A model generated the notes under the pieces. It was not told the origin of the DNA. It searched no databases and saw nothing but the letters and a program-made list of their open reading frames with translations. A stretch of DNA of 64,000 nt, from positions 1 to 64,000 of the forward strand of contig NZ_VVIQ01000003.1 of the NCBI RefSeq assembly GCF_009728485.1, given 5' to 3'. The translations under genes and the position numbers were made by a program. This DNA comes from Prevotella vespertina. GTDB lineage: Bacteria > Bacteroidota > Bacteroidia > Bacteroidales > Bacteroidaceae. This document shows positions 17,753-25,499 of this stretch, one piece after another (within the stretch, counting starts at the first letter, position 1; each line of letters starts with the position of its first letter).

Positions 17753-18394
17753 ATGAAACAGTTAACAGGAATATTTGCCATTATCGTGGCTGTATTATGC
17801 CTTGTCATGCTACCAAAGACAAGTAGAGCGCAAAGTTGTAAGACGAGTAACAATGAGAAGAAAGATGCTGAGAAAAAGAAAGGTAAGGTTCTTATTGTTT
17901 TCTTCTCTCACACAGGAGAGAATTATGCTGTGGGGAATATCGAAGTGGGCAACACAAAGATGGTGGCTGACTACATTCGAGATGTGACCGGTGGTGATGA
18001 GTTTGAAGTGGTAAGAGAAACTCCTTATCCTAAGACTTACAAGGAAGTAGTTGAGGTTGCAAAGAAGGAGAGATACGGCAAAGAATATCCTCCGTTCAAA
18101 GGAAAGGTCAACAATATTGACGACTATGATGTTGTGTTCCTTGGTGGTCCAGTCTGGATTCATAGCTATCCGCAGGTTATGTTCACCTTTATGAAACAGT
18201 ATGACTTGAGTAATAAGACGCTCATTCCTTTCCTCACGCACGAAGGAAGTGGACTAGGTTATGCCGTTCGAGACATCAAAGAGATTTATCCTAATGCCAA
18301 TATCCTTAGTCCCGAAGCCTTTTATGGTCATGAGGTTCGTACAGACATGAGTAAGGTTAAAGCGTGGTTAGAGGCTCTAGGCTATAAGAAATAG
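17753..18394 (+). CDS. Exported flavodoxin-like protein
   Basis: A 213-residue flavodoxin fold behind a signal peptide (residues 1-26, hydrophobic core then SRAQ) and a Lys-rich linker (about 30-45). The FMN phosphate loop is FFSHTGENYAV (about 50-60). The isoalloxazine-side loop is VVFLGGPVWIHSYPQ (about 125-139), and a third cofactor-side segment is FLTHEGSGLG (about 162-171). Flavodoxins carry single electrons and usually stay in the cytosol, so the signal peptide implies electron transfer in the periplasm. Related secreted flavodoxins are common in Bacteroidetes, but their partners are mostly unknown. It is last in the set beginning at ligA, and a repeat array starts nine bases after its stop. 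Confidence 0.82.
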   Translation: MKQLTGIFAIIVAVLCLVMLPKTSRAQSCKTSNNEKKDAEKKKGKVLIVFFSHTGENYAVGNIEVGNTKMVADYIRDVTGGDEFEVVRETPYPKTYKEVVEVAKKERYGKEYPPFKGKVNNIDDYDVVFLGGPVWIHSYPQVMFTFMKQYDLSNKTLIPFLTHEGSGLGYAVRDIKEIYPNANILSPEAFYGHEVRTDMSKVKAWLEALGYKK

Positions 18395-18402
18395 AGAGAT
18401 TG

Positions 18403-18468
18403 ACGAAATATACTTTCGTACCCCACAACTTATACTTCCGTGCCCCACGAAATGTACTTTCGTCAATT
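18403..18468. repeat. Palindromic array E: three units, 22-bp period
   Basis: Three 22-bp units start at 18403, 18425 and 18447. Units 1 and 3 carry arms ACGAAA and TTTCGT around a central TATAC or TGTAC; unit 2 is degenerate. Units 1 and 2 end in CCCC. The array starts nine bases after the flavodoxin stop codon and precedes the shared terminator. Confidence 0.75.
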
Positions 18469-18518
18469 ACATGATAGCAACTTTGTAAGGTTGATTATTA
18501 AAAGGATCATAAAAAAGA

Positions 18519-18538
18519 CTCACAACAATTATTGTGAG
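18519..18538. terminator. Bidirectional terminator between flavodoxin and porin genes
   Basis: Perfect stem CTCACAA / TTGTGAG with a six-base loop, flanked by AAAAAA and TTTTT, placed between two convergent genes. Confidence 0.85.
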
Positions 18539-18597
18539 CCTTTTTAAGTTTACTATTCAACGACCTCGTTTATTTCGTCAACTCCTTTCCGTTCTCC

Positions 18598-19347
18598 CTA
18601 GAACGTCCACTTAGCAGCAATGGTTGGGATAGCATAGAAGCGGTTATTCTTACCCTCATCGTTATAAACGAAGTTGTTGCTAAGCTCAACCTCAGAACCT
18701 AAGGACAGATTCACATTCTTCATTCCCTTTAGTGTGTTAAGGTTAAACCAGAACTGTGGCTCTGAAATCATGATTAACTTGCCCTTTACATTCGGATTAT
18801 ACCAGACATCGCAGAAACCATCAAATGTGCAAAGTCCCTTTGCAAAGGTAGTACTCCATACTTCTGTCAACTGGAAACCACTAAAGGGATGCCAACCTTT
18901 ATTAGCGTTCTTGAAATAATACTTATACATTAACTGAACGCTGAAGGTCTTAGAGAAATCCTTTGAAGCCCAGTTCCAAGCACCACCAAGGAGAACTGCA
19001 TGCTGATAACGATTACCTACATAAGCACCATCTTTCAAGTTAGTTCCAGCACCACCATTATACTCTACATGGGCTGCCCACTGCTTGTTCTTTGAGAGAT
19101 TAAACTCACGAGAAATCTCCCAATAAGCACCGATAGCACCATCGCGTTTATAGTCGATATCGGTGAACATGAAGGTAGAACCCCAGGTATCAGGTTTAAA
19201 CATCTCAACAGTAGTCGTTACCGACATGCGTGATGAGAGATCTTTGTAAAGACTATGTCCTAAGTCGTAATGAACTTGAACATCCTGTGCCATAGCACTG
19301 CCAAAAGCTGCCATCAAAAGGATAGCGAGGGAAAAGAATCTTTTCAT
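18598..19347 (-). CDS. DUF5020 outer membrane protein, Tsx-like
   Basis: A 249-residue outer membrane beta-barrel with a signal peptide ending at SAMAQ (residue 21). The mature protein alternates hydrophobic and polar residues in short strands (VTTTVEMFKPD, GSTFMFTDIDY, WAAHVEYNGGAG, KTFSVQLMYKYYF) and ends in an aromatic final strand (IAAKWTF), typical of barrels. It fits DUF5020, related to the nucleoside-specific channel Tsx. The likely role is passive diffusion of nucleosides or other small solutes. It is transcribed alone, divergent from trmD, with its own -7 box at 19380-19387. Confidence 0.82.
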   Translation of the reverse strand: MKRFFSLAILLMAAFGSAMAQDVQVHYDLGHSLYKDLSSRMSVTTTVEMFKPDTWGSTFMFTDIDYKRDGAIGAYWEISREFNLSKNKQWAAHVEYNGGAGTNLKDGAYVGNRYQHAVLLGGAWNWASKDFSKTFSVQLMYKYYFKNANKGWHPFSGFQLTEVWSTTFAKGLCTFDGFCDVWYNPNVKGKLIMISEPQFWFNLNTLKGMKNVNLSLGSEVELSNNFVYNDEGKNNRFYAIPTIAAKWTF

Positions 19348-19379
19348 TTCGTTTTTAGTTTATTATTAGAAAACTGCTG

Positions 19380-19387
19380 CAAAGTTA
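19380..19387 (-). promoter_or_regulatory. -7 box TAACTTTG for the porin gene
   Basis: Consensus TAnnTTTG on the minus strand, 32 bases from the DUF5020 start. It is paired back-to-back with the trmD box. Confidence 0.6.
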
Positions 19388-19429
19388 CAAAAAAAACTTA
19401 AAGTCTCAACGCAATAATAAAATAATACT

Positions 19430-19437
19430 TAACTTTG
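19430..19437 (+). promoter_or_regulatory. -7 box TAACTTTG for trmD
   Basis: Consensus TAnnTTTG only eight bases before the trmD ATG, so any leader must be very short. Confidence 0.6.
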
Positions 19438-19445
19438 TAACACTT

Positions 19446-20132
19446 ATGAGAATAGATATTATCACCGTTTTACCAGAAATGCTGGAAGGATTCGTGCATG
19501 AGAGCATCCTTGCCAGAGCCGAAAAGAAAGGACTTGCAGAGATTAGGCTTCATAACCTTCGTGATTATACAAAGGATAAGTGGCGCAGAGTGGACGATTA
19601 CCCATTCGGCGGACAGGCTGGAATGGTTATGCAGATTGAACCTATTGATAATTGTATTAGTGCTTTAAAGGAAGAGAGAGATTATGACGACGTTATCTTC
19701 ACCTCTCCCGATGGCGAACAATTCAATCAGAAGATAGCCAATGACTTATCAATGGGGGGTAATATCATCATTCTTGCAGGTCACTATAAGGGGATTGATC
19801 AGCGAGTACGTGACCATCTCATTACACGTGAGATATCTATAGGCGACTTCGTGCTTACGGGTGGCGAACTACCTGCTGCTATCATTGCCGACGCTGTGGT
19901 TCGACTCGTTCCAGGCGTTATCAGTGACGACCAAAGTGCGCTCTCTGATTGTTTTATGGACGATATGCTTTCCGCTCCAATCTATACACGCCCACGCAGT
20001 TATAAAGGATGGGATGTACCAGAGATATTGCTAAGCGGTAATGAAGCTAAGATCAAGCAATGGGAGTTCGATCAAGCAATGGAGCGCACAAAGCGGTTAC
20101 GTCCTGATTTACTAAAAGGCGACAAAGACTAA
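19446..20132 (+). CDS. trmD: tRNA (guanine-37 N1)-methyltransferase TrmD
   Basis: A 228-residue SPOUT-class methyltransferase that methylates G37 next to the anticodon of several tRNAs with S-adenosylmethionine, preventing frameshifts. Motifs: [13 protein letters not shown] at the start, [13 protein letters not shown] (about 50-62), the knot loop [16 protein letters not shown] (about 111-126), [15 protein letters not shown] (about 130-144), and [20 protein letters not shown] (about 181-200). The length is right for the family. It is monocistronic here, unlike the rpsP-rimM-trmD-rplS operon of many bacteria. It ends at a perfect 15-bp terminator hairpin. Confidence 0.97.
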   Translation: MRIDIITVLPEMLEGFVHESILARAEKKGLAEIRLHNLRDYTKDKWRRVDDYPFGGQAGMVMQIEPIDNCISALKEERDYDDVIFTSPDGEQFNQKIANDLSMGGNIIILAGHYKGIDQRVRDHLITREISIGDFVLTGGELPAAIIADAVVRLVPGVISDDQSALSDCFMDDMLSAPIYTRPRSYKGWDVPEILLSGNEAKIKQWEFDQAMERTKRLRPDLLKGDKD

Positions 20133-20202
20133 GCGAACGATATTGGTCTAACCCACAATAGAAAAAGCTTTCTCTTTGAATTTATAGATTCAATTCAGTT
20201 AT

Positions 20203-20240
20203 AAGGATTCCTCACAGCAATATACCTGTGAGGAATCCTT
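20203..20240 (+). terminator. Terminator after trmD
   Basis: Perfect 15-base stem AAGGATTCCTCACAG / CTGTGAGGAATCCTT with an eight-base loop, followed by TTATTTTT. A strong intrinsic terminator. Confidence 0.9.
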
Positions 20241-20395
20241 TATTTTTACCCATATAGACAGAGAAGATAGCATCATCTTCCACCATCCAATTAGACTACA
20301 ATCTTACTCCTAATACCCATGTAATGCACCTATAAGTTAATGTACGATTGCACTTATACTTGACATCGCATCCTCCTTAGCCTTTATCAACCGAA

Positions 20396-20501
20396 TTATA
20401 CAAGTTTGTATAACGAGTTATACACGTCTGTATAATCAGTTATACACGTTTGTATAATTAGTTATACACGCCTGTATAATTCGCTATACAAACGTGTAGA
20501 A
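20396..20501. repeat. Palindromic array B: five units, 22-bp period
   Basis: Five units start at 20396, 20418, 20440, 20462 and 20484, exactly 22 bp apart. The consensus is TTATACACGTTTGTATAA, with four-base spacers CGAG, TCAG, TTAG and TTCG. In RNA each makes a seven-base stem and four-base loop. The fifth unit is degenerate in its arms. It lies between the convergent trmD and DUF6078 genes, beyond the trmD terminator. Confidence 0.88.
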
Positions 20502-20531
20502 CTCAATAGGTCTTATAGGAATACGATTGTA

Positions 20532-20570
20532 CTGCTTATATAAGTATCATCGTATTACCTATATAAGCAG
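20532..20570. repeat. Inverted repeat next to array B
   Basis: Perfect 11-base arms CTGCTTATATA / TATATAAGCAG separated by 17 bases, 31 bases beyond array B. It could act as a terminator for the DUF6078 gene, but has no clear U-tract. Confidence 0.45.
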
Positions 20571-20604
20571 AAAAGAACTTATAATTGAAAGGCGAAGACT
20601 GTAC

Positions 20605-21063
20605 TTACTTATAACGTTTCATGCGCATAAGCACGGGATAATGCTCTTCATAGCGATCGAACTCAATGCTCTGCCCGTCATAACCATTCTCGGTAAAGGC
20701 ATCACGGACGTCTTGTTGTTCTTCTTCGGTGATGGCACGGAGCTGTTCCTTAACATGATAATAGGTAGCTGCACCGAAGCATTGCATAACGCTCAGTCGG
20801 ACGCCACGCAAATCGGAGGCACGCACGTTGTCAAAGATGTGTGAGATTCCCCAAGCATAGCGTTCCTTGCGGTTAGATATAAAGAGCGGACAATTAGGCT
20901 TGCCCGTTATCACGTTCGGATTGGTTACCATATAACGATCTCGTGTGCAATTTGCAAGCATCTGATAGGCTACGTGGCGGAAGCATTCATTTGCTTTTCC
21001 ACAATGAGAGCCAGGGCAATGAGCAAAATCAATGTCTAAAAGGTTATATTCCTCTTGTGTCAT
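20605..21063 (-). CDS. DUF6078 family protein
   Basis: A 152-residue soluble protein with no signal peptide. It contains four spaced cysteines in its first 65 residues (CPGSHCGKANEC near 16-27, then C39 and C58) and the segment ADCPLF-like PNCPLF, which suggest a metal-binding or structural cysteine cluster. The second half has the conserved stretch VRASDLRGVRLSVMQCFGAATYYHVK. This agrees with DUF6078, a Bacteroidetes family of unknown function. It has its own -7 box (21107-21114) and stands alone. Confidence 0.72.
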   Translation of the reverse strand: MTQEEYNLLDIDFAHCPGSHCGKANECFRHVAYQMLANCTRDRYMVTNPNVITGKPNCPLFISNRKERYAWGISHIFDNVRASDLRGVRLSVMQCFGAATYYHVKEQLRAITEEEQQDVRDAFTENGYDGQSIEFDRYEEHYPVLMRMKRYK

Positions 21064-21106
21064 AATATTATTATTTCAAAATGTAATGGTTAGTTATTAA
21101 CAGATA

Positions 21107-21114
21107 CAAAGGTA
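21107..21114 (-). promoter_or_regulatory. -7 box TACCTTTG for DUF6078 gene
   Basis: Consensus TAnnTTTG on the minus strand, 43 bases upstream of the start codon. Confidence 0.55.
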
Positions 21115-21202
21115 ATGATAATTTCTTACATAATGGCAAATAACTCGGACTGATAATGTGATGTGAAGCGCTTCCCATAGTTATTCGATTATATTTATCC
21201 CA

Positions 21203-22060
21203 TTACTCGACATGTTCATTGATAAAGTCTTCGCCTAAGCGGAATCCTTCTTCATAAAGAGCTTCGAGCTTGTTGACATCCTTCTCCATTCTACCAACAA
21301 CAACGGGCTTCTCTGGACGAATGACAAGTATCTTTCCTTGTTCTTCTAACTCGTCAATCAAATCTAACTGACGATTATACGCCTCTATACGATGACTTAA
21401 TGCAACGCGTAGGCGGGGGTAATTACGATAGATAAACTTAGGTTGCTTATAGTCTTTACCCTTATCCCGCCATCCTTTATTACGTGTGCAAATCACTACG
21501 TTGGTTTCGTGCCCTGTCTCAATAGCGTGTTGAACAGGAATAGAATCAACGATACCACCATCCAACAAAGGTTTGCCATCTATGGTGACAATCTTACTTA
21601 CATAAGGCAAACTAGAGGATGCCCGTGCTAACTCATTTAATCTCTTCGCATTGCCCTCAGTTTCAGTAAGATATTCAGCTAACCCAGTCTCACAATTCGT
21701 TACAACCATCTCATAAACTTCGCCTAACTTACTTTGACGGAAGTACTCATCATAATCGAAGGGAACAAGCTCAAATGGGAACTGCTTATACAACAACTCT
21801 GGATTAAAAATGCAGCCCTGTGTTACCAAATGACGCAAGCCTATATAATCATACTTAGCAAGCATATCTATGTTAGAAATACGTGCACGGCGAGGCTGTC
21901 TGCTCATATATGACAAGCCGTTACAGGCACCAGCCGATACAGCTACGACATACTTAAAACGAAGATTATACTTCATAAAAGCATCCAATACACCCGAGGT
22001 AAATACTCCGCGCATGCCACCTCCTTCTAATACTAAGCCCGTATTCCTATCAATTTGCAT
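21203..22060 (-). CDS. Patatin-like phospholipase (lipid acyl hydrolase)
   Basis: A 285-residue patatin-family serine hydrolase. The oxyanion-hole motif is LEGGGMRGVF (about residues 11-20). The nucleophile elbow is AVSAGACNG (Ser42, near G-x-S-x-G but with Ala or Val before Ser), and the catalytic Asp lies in LLDGGIVDSIP (about 165-175). It should cleave acyl chains from phospholipids or related lipids. There is no signal peptide, so it is cytoplasmic or membrane-peripheral. It is divergent from aminopeptidase P with paired promoter boxes. Confidence 0.9.
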   Translation of the reverse strand: MQIDRNTGLVLEGGGMRGVFTSGVLDAFMKYNLRFKYVVAVSAGACNGLSYMSRQPRRARISNIDMLAKYDYIGLRHLVTQGCIFNPELLYKQFPFELVPFDYDEYFRQSKLGEVYEMVVTNCETGLAEYLTETEGNAKRLNELARASSSLPYVSKIVTIDGKPLLDGGIVDSIPVQHAIETGHETNVVICTRNKGWRDKGKDYKQPKFIYRNYPRLRVALSHRIEAYNRQLDLIDELEEQGKILVIRPEKPVVVGRMEKDVNKLEALYEEGFRLGEDFINEHVE

Positions 22061-22083
22061 AAAAACTCGTTAAAAAACAACTG

Positions 22084-22091
22084 CAAAGTTA
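22084..22091 (-). promoter_or_regulatory. -7 box TAACTTTG for patatin gene
   Basis: Minus-strand TAnnTTTG, 23 bases from the patatin start. Confidence 0.6.
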
Positions 22092-22113
22092 ATAACTTTC
22101 AACCAAAAATAAC

Positions 22114-22121
22114 TATCTTTG
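22114..22121 (+). promoter_or_regulatory. -7 box TATCTTTG for aminopeptidase P
   Basis: Plus-strand TAnnTTTG, 27 bases before ATG 22149 and back-to-back with the patatin box. Confidence 0.6.
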
Positions 22122-22148
22122 CAATCAAACCATCTAATTTATTGAAAT

Positions 22149-23555
22149 ATGTTTAGCAAAGAAACTTATGTAAACCGCCGAGCAGAGCTAAAGAAGCTCG
22201 TAAAGAGTGGTATCATCATTCTCTTTGGCAATAACGAATCACCTGCAAACTTCCCTGCAAATGGTTATTATCCGTTTCGCCAAGACTCGTCTTTCCTCTA
22301 TTACTTCGGTATGAAGCGTGATGGGCTTGTTGGTGTGATTGATGCTGATAACGACACCGAGACACTCGTTGGTGACGACATCGACATTGATGACATTGTT
22401 TGGTATGGAAGTGTTGATTCAGTTAGAGACATGGCCAATGCCGTTGGCGTGGCTAACACAGTAGACATGAAAGGACTCAAGACGATTTGCAACAACGCAT
22501 TGCGTGAGCACCGTAAAGTCCATTTCCTTCCCCCTTATCGTGCCGATATAAAGATTCAGATCTTTGACCTCTTCGGTATTCATCCTAACCAGCAGAAAGA
22601 ATCAGCAAGCATGGATCTCATCCGTGCCATCGTAAAGATGCGTTCTGTGAAGACGCAAGAAGAAATCGAAGAACTGGAGCGTGCTGCCGTTATTGGTTAT
22701 AAGATGCACACAACAGCTATGATCATTGCTAAACCTGGCGTAACGGAGAAGTACGTTGGTGGACAGGTTAGCGGTATCGCCAGTTCATACGGTGCAATGG
22801 TTTCTTTCCCAACCATCTTCTCGCAACATGGTGAGATTATGCACGGTATCCCATCAATGGCTGTATTGGAATCAGGTCGACTTGCATTATGTGATGCTGG
22901 TGCCGAGACCATCAACCACTATTGCTCGGATAACACACGTACTTTCCCCGTAAATGGCAAGTTTACGCAGAGACAATTAGAGATATACAAGGTTGTTGAG
23001 GAATGTCATGACGCTGCTTTGAAGTATGCGAAACCAGGAGTCAAGTATGCCGATGTTCACTTTGCTATTTGTCGTATTCTCTTCGATCGCATGAAAGAAT
23101 TAGGCTTAGCAAAGGGCGATACAGACGCTGCTATTGCTGCTGGCGCACACGCAATGTTCCTGCCTCACGGATTAGGTCACATGATGGGTATGGACGTTCA
23201 TGATATGGAATCATTCGACCAGATTAACGTAGGATTCGATGAGGAAACACGCCCTAACCTAGAGCAATTTGGAACGAACTGCTTACGTATGGGTCGCCGT
23301 CTGGAGGAAGGATTCGTGGTAACTGATGAGCCGGGTATCTACTTCATCCCTGCTCTCATTGACGAATGGAGAGCAAAGAAACACTGCGCTGACTTCTTGA
23401 ACTTCGATAAGCTCGACGAGTATAAAGACTTCGGTGGAATACGTCTTGAGGACGATATCCTCATCACCAAGGAGGGATGTCGCTTTATTGGTAAAGACCT
23501 CATCCCTTACCATCCAAAGGATGTTGAAGAGTTTATCGCAGCCAACAGAAAGTAA
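22149..23555 (+). CDS. pepP: Xaa-Pro aminopeptidase (aminopeptidase P, M24)
   Basis: A 468-residue metallopeptidase removing N-terminal residues that precede proline. The N-terminal creatinase-like domain (1-175) begins with the AMP_N segment FPANGYYPFRQDSSFLYYFG (about 34-53). The pita-bread domain supplies the metal ligands: LCDAGAETINHYCSDNTRTF (two Asp), FLPHGLGHMMGMDVHD (His), VTDEPGIYF (Glu) and RLEDDILIT (Glu). There is no signal peptide, so it is cytosolic. The length and all five ligands agree with an active enzyme. It is followed after 30 bases by a hairpin terminator. Confidence 0.95.
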   Translation: MFSKETYVNRRAELKKLVKSGIIILFGNNESPANFPANGYYPFRQDSSFLYYFGMKRDGLVGVIDADNDTETLVGDDIDIDDIVWYGSVDSVRDMANAVGVANTVDMKGLKTICNNALREHRKVHFLPPYRADIKIQIFDLFGIHPNQQKESASMDLIRAIVKMRSVKTQEEIEELERAAVIGYKMHTTAMIIAKPGVTEKYVGGQVSGIASSYGAMVSFPTIFSQHGEIMHGIPSMAVLESGRLALCDAGAETINHYCSDNTRTFPVNGKFTQRQLEIYKVVEECHDAALKYAKPGVKYADVHFAICRILFDRMKELGLAKGDTDAAIAAGAHAMFLPHGLGHMMGMDVHDMESFDQINVGFDEETRPNLEQFGTNCLRMGRRLEEGFVVTDEPGIYFIPALIDEWRAKKHCADFLNFDKLDEYKDFGGIRLEDDILITKEGCRFIGKDLIPYHPKDVEEFIAANRK

Positions 23556-23585
23556 TTGATAACATATAATTAATAATTTCATCCA

Positions 23586-23623
23586 AGGCTGCCACTCAAT
23601 GCAAAAGCTAACAATGGCAGCCT
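23586..23623 (+). terminator. Terminator after pepP
   Basis: Nine-base stem AGGCTGCCA / TGGCAGCCT with a 20-base loop, followed by ACTTTTATTT. It ends only 18 bases before the next ATG, so it could also work as a leader hairpin for the peptidase gene. Confidence 0.6.
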
Positions 23624-23641
23624 ACTTTTATTTACAACTTT

Positions 23642-24844
23642 ATGAAGAAAACATTAGTAGTAGCACTGCTCGCTTTGGTAGCGATAGGCGCTAACGCTGC
23701 AGACAAGAAAGAAGCACCCGCTTCTAACAAGCCTGTCTTTACGGTAGTAAAGCAGAATCCAATTACAAGTATTAAAGACCAGAACCGCTCAGGTACGTGC
23801 TGGGATTACTCCACACTTAGCTACTTCGAGGCGGAGATTCTCAAGAAGACTGGTAAGACTTACGACCTCTGCGAGAGCTTCGTAGCTAACAAGACCTACA
23901 TGGATCGTGCCGTTCAAGTTGTTCGTCTGCATGGCGATTGCCAGTTTGCACAAGGCGGTTCTGCATACGACGTACTTTACACCATTCAGCACCATGGTAT
24001 CGTACCAGAGAGCGCAATGCCTTTCCCAGGTTCACTCTATGGCGACTCATTGAATAACTTCAACGAGTTCTTCTCATTGATGGAACCATACGTAAACGCA
24101 GTTGCACGCAACAAGGCTAACAAGATTTCAGGTCAATGGAAGGTAGGATTGCAAGGCATTCTCGATGCTTACCTCGGCAAGTGCCCAGATAAGTTCACAT
24201 ACGAAGGCAAGCAATACACTCCAGAGACTTTCGCTGCAAGCCTCGGTGTGAATTGGGACGATTACGTAACCATTACCTCTTACACACACCATCCATTCTA
24301 CACGACATTCGCTGTAGAAGTACAGGACAACTGGCGTTACCCACAATCTTACAACCTTCCAATGGATGAGATGATGCGTGTCATCGACAATGCCGTAATG
24401 AACGGTTACACCGTTGCTTGGGGTGGCGATGTTAGTGAGCCTGGTTTCTCACGCAAGGGACTCGCTTACATGGTTGATGGCAAGAAAGTTGAGAGCATGA
24501 AGGGCAGTGACATGGCTCACTGGCTAGGTCTATCTACTGCGAAGAAGAAGGACTTGATCGACTCTCTCGGCGTAAACGTACCAGAGATTACACCTACACA
24601 GAAGCAGCGTCAAGAGCGTTTCGACAACTGGGAGCTAACCGATGACCATGGTATGCTCATATTTGGTATTGCAAAGGATCAGAATGGTAAGGAGTACTAC
24701 ATGGTAAAGAACTCTTGGGGTGAGACTGGTGACTACAAGGGTATCTGGTACATGACAAAGGACTTCATTGCTGCTAACACCATGGATTACATGATTAACA
24801 AGAATGCAATTCCTAAGGATATTCGCAAGAAGATGGGACTCTAA
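23642..24844 (+). CDS. Secreted papain-fold (C1B, PepC/bleomycin hydrolase-like) peptidase
   Basis: A 400-residue cysteine peptidase with a signal peptide (1-19, ending IGANA). Catalytic parts are Gln and Cys in KDQNRSGTCWDYS (about 44-56), His in DDHGMLIFG (about 337-345), and Asn in VKNSWGETG (about 357-365). It belongs to the aminopeptidase C branch (C1B), which is usually a cytosolic hexamer. The signal peptide places this one in the periplasm or outside the cell, where it probably trims peptides from host protein. The region between Cys and His (about 280 residues) is longer than in papain, as in PepC. It ends at a good terminator. Confidence 0.9.
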   Translation: MKKTLVVALLALVAIGANAADKKEAPASNKPVFTVVKQNPITSIKDQNRSGTCWDYSTLSYFEAEILKKTGKTYDLCESFVANKTYMDRAVQVVRLHGDCQFAQGGSAYDVLYTIQHHGIVPESAMPFPGSLYGDSLNNFNEFFSLMEPYVNAVARNKANKISGQWKVGLQGILDAYLGKCPDKFTYEGKQYTPETFAASLGVNWDDYVTITSYTHHPFYTTFAVEVQDNWRYPQSYNLPMDEMMRVIDNAVMNGYTVAWGGDVSEPGFSRKGLAYMVDGKKVESMKGSDMAHWLGLSTAKKKDLIDSLGVNVPEITPTQKQRQERFDNWELTDDHGMLIFGIAKDQNGKEYYMVKNSWGETGDYKGIWYMTKDFIAANTMDYMINKNAIPKDIRKKMGL

Positions 24845-24874
24845 TTACTTAGATTCCAATCACAAATAACTCTT

Positions 24875-24898
24875 CCCGTTCCATAGCTATGGAGCGGG
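24875..24898 (+). terminator. Terminator after the C1B peptidase
   Basis: Hairpin CCCGTTCCATAGCTATGGAGCGGG, with one mismatch and the palindrome TAGCTA at its centre, followed by ATTTTTTATG. Confidence 0.85.
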
Positions 24899-25118
24899 AT
24901 TTTTTATGTCCTAAGCCTCTAAACAAATCAATCTTCCCCACTTTCACACATCAACAACACATCGTGCAAAACACCCTATACAATAGTATAAAGCACCCAT
25001 AACCGTCCGTAAAACATAAGCAAAGAGGAAGAAAAGCATACGTATTGCATTTCATTTTCCCCGCATTCGCTTTCTTTTCTCAGGTGTTCTGCATTGTTTT
25101 GATACGTATATAATTACA

Positions 25119-25199
25119 TTATCTAAGCGTGATAAAGTATTATCTAAGTCTGATAATTAATTATCTAAGTGTGATAATTAATTATCAGACTTAGATAAT
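25119..25199. repeat. Palindromic array C: four units, 21-bp period
   Basis: Units begin at 25119, 25140, 25161 and 25182, exactly 21 bp apart. Each has arms TTATC / GATAA around a seven-base centre, with a four-base spacer. The centres of units 1-3 read TAAGCGT, TAAGTCT and TAAGTGT; unit 4 (AGACTTA) is the reverse complement of unit 2. The palindrome is one base shorter than in arrays A and B and so is the period, so the spacer length is conserved. Confidence 0.85.
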
Positions 25200-25466
25200 A
25201 TAATAACATACGCATTGCGCAAATACAGAATAAGCACGGAAATAATACAAGATGCGTATAAAACAAACACGGAAACCGCAAGTGAGCGTAGTACATAAGG
25301 CTACTAAACAGATTCTTAGCCGTTCCTGAATATGCCATTCCCCTACCCTTTCACCTGCAAATACCTATCATAAAATCATACAAATAGCGGAAGAAACGAA
25401 TCGGAGACATATCCTATCTAATACAAATATTCATCTTAGCCATCACGGCGGTTGGCTTTTTTTTTG

Positions 25467-25474
25467 TACCTTTA
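25467..25474 (+). promoter_or_regulatory. Probable -7 box TACCTTTA for recJ
   Basis: One base off the TAnnTTTG consensus, following a run of nine T residues, 25 bases before the recJ ATG. Confidence 0.4.
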
Positions 25475-25499
25475 CGGGCAGAAATAAAAATAAATTAAG

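Larger units (their letters stand above)
24899..25499. other. Long non-coding stretch before recJ
   Basis: About 600 bases without an ORF I can support. It holds palindromic array C (25119-25199) and the recJ promoter region (TACCTTTA at 25467-25474). The words CATACGTATTGCAT (about 25040) and CATACGCATTGCGCA (about 25206) flank the array and resemble each other. No tRNA or riboswitch pattern was found. Confidence 0.45.

Noticed and set aside
24899..25118. Search for a tRNA or riboswitch in the gap before array C
   Set aside because: No cloverleaf, conserved riboswitch core or terminator was found by eye beyond the peptidase terminator.
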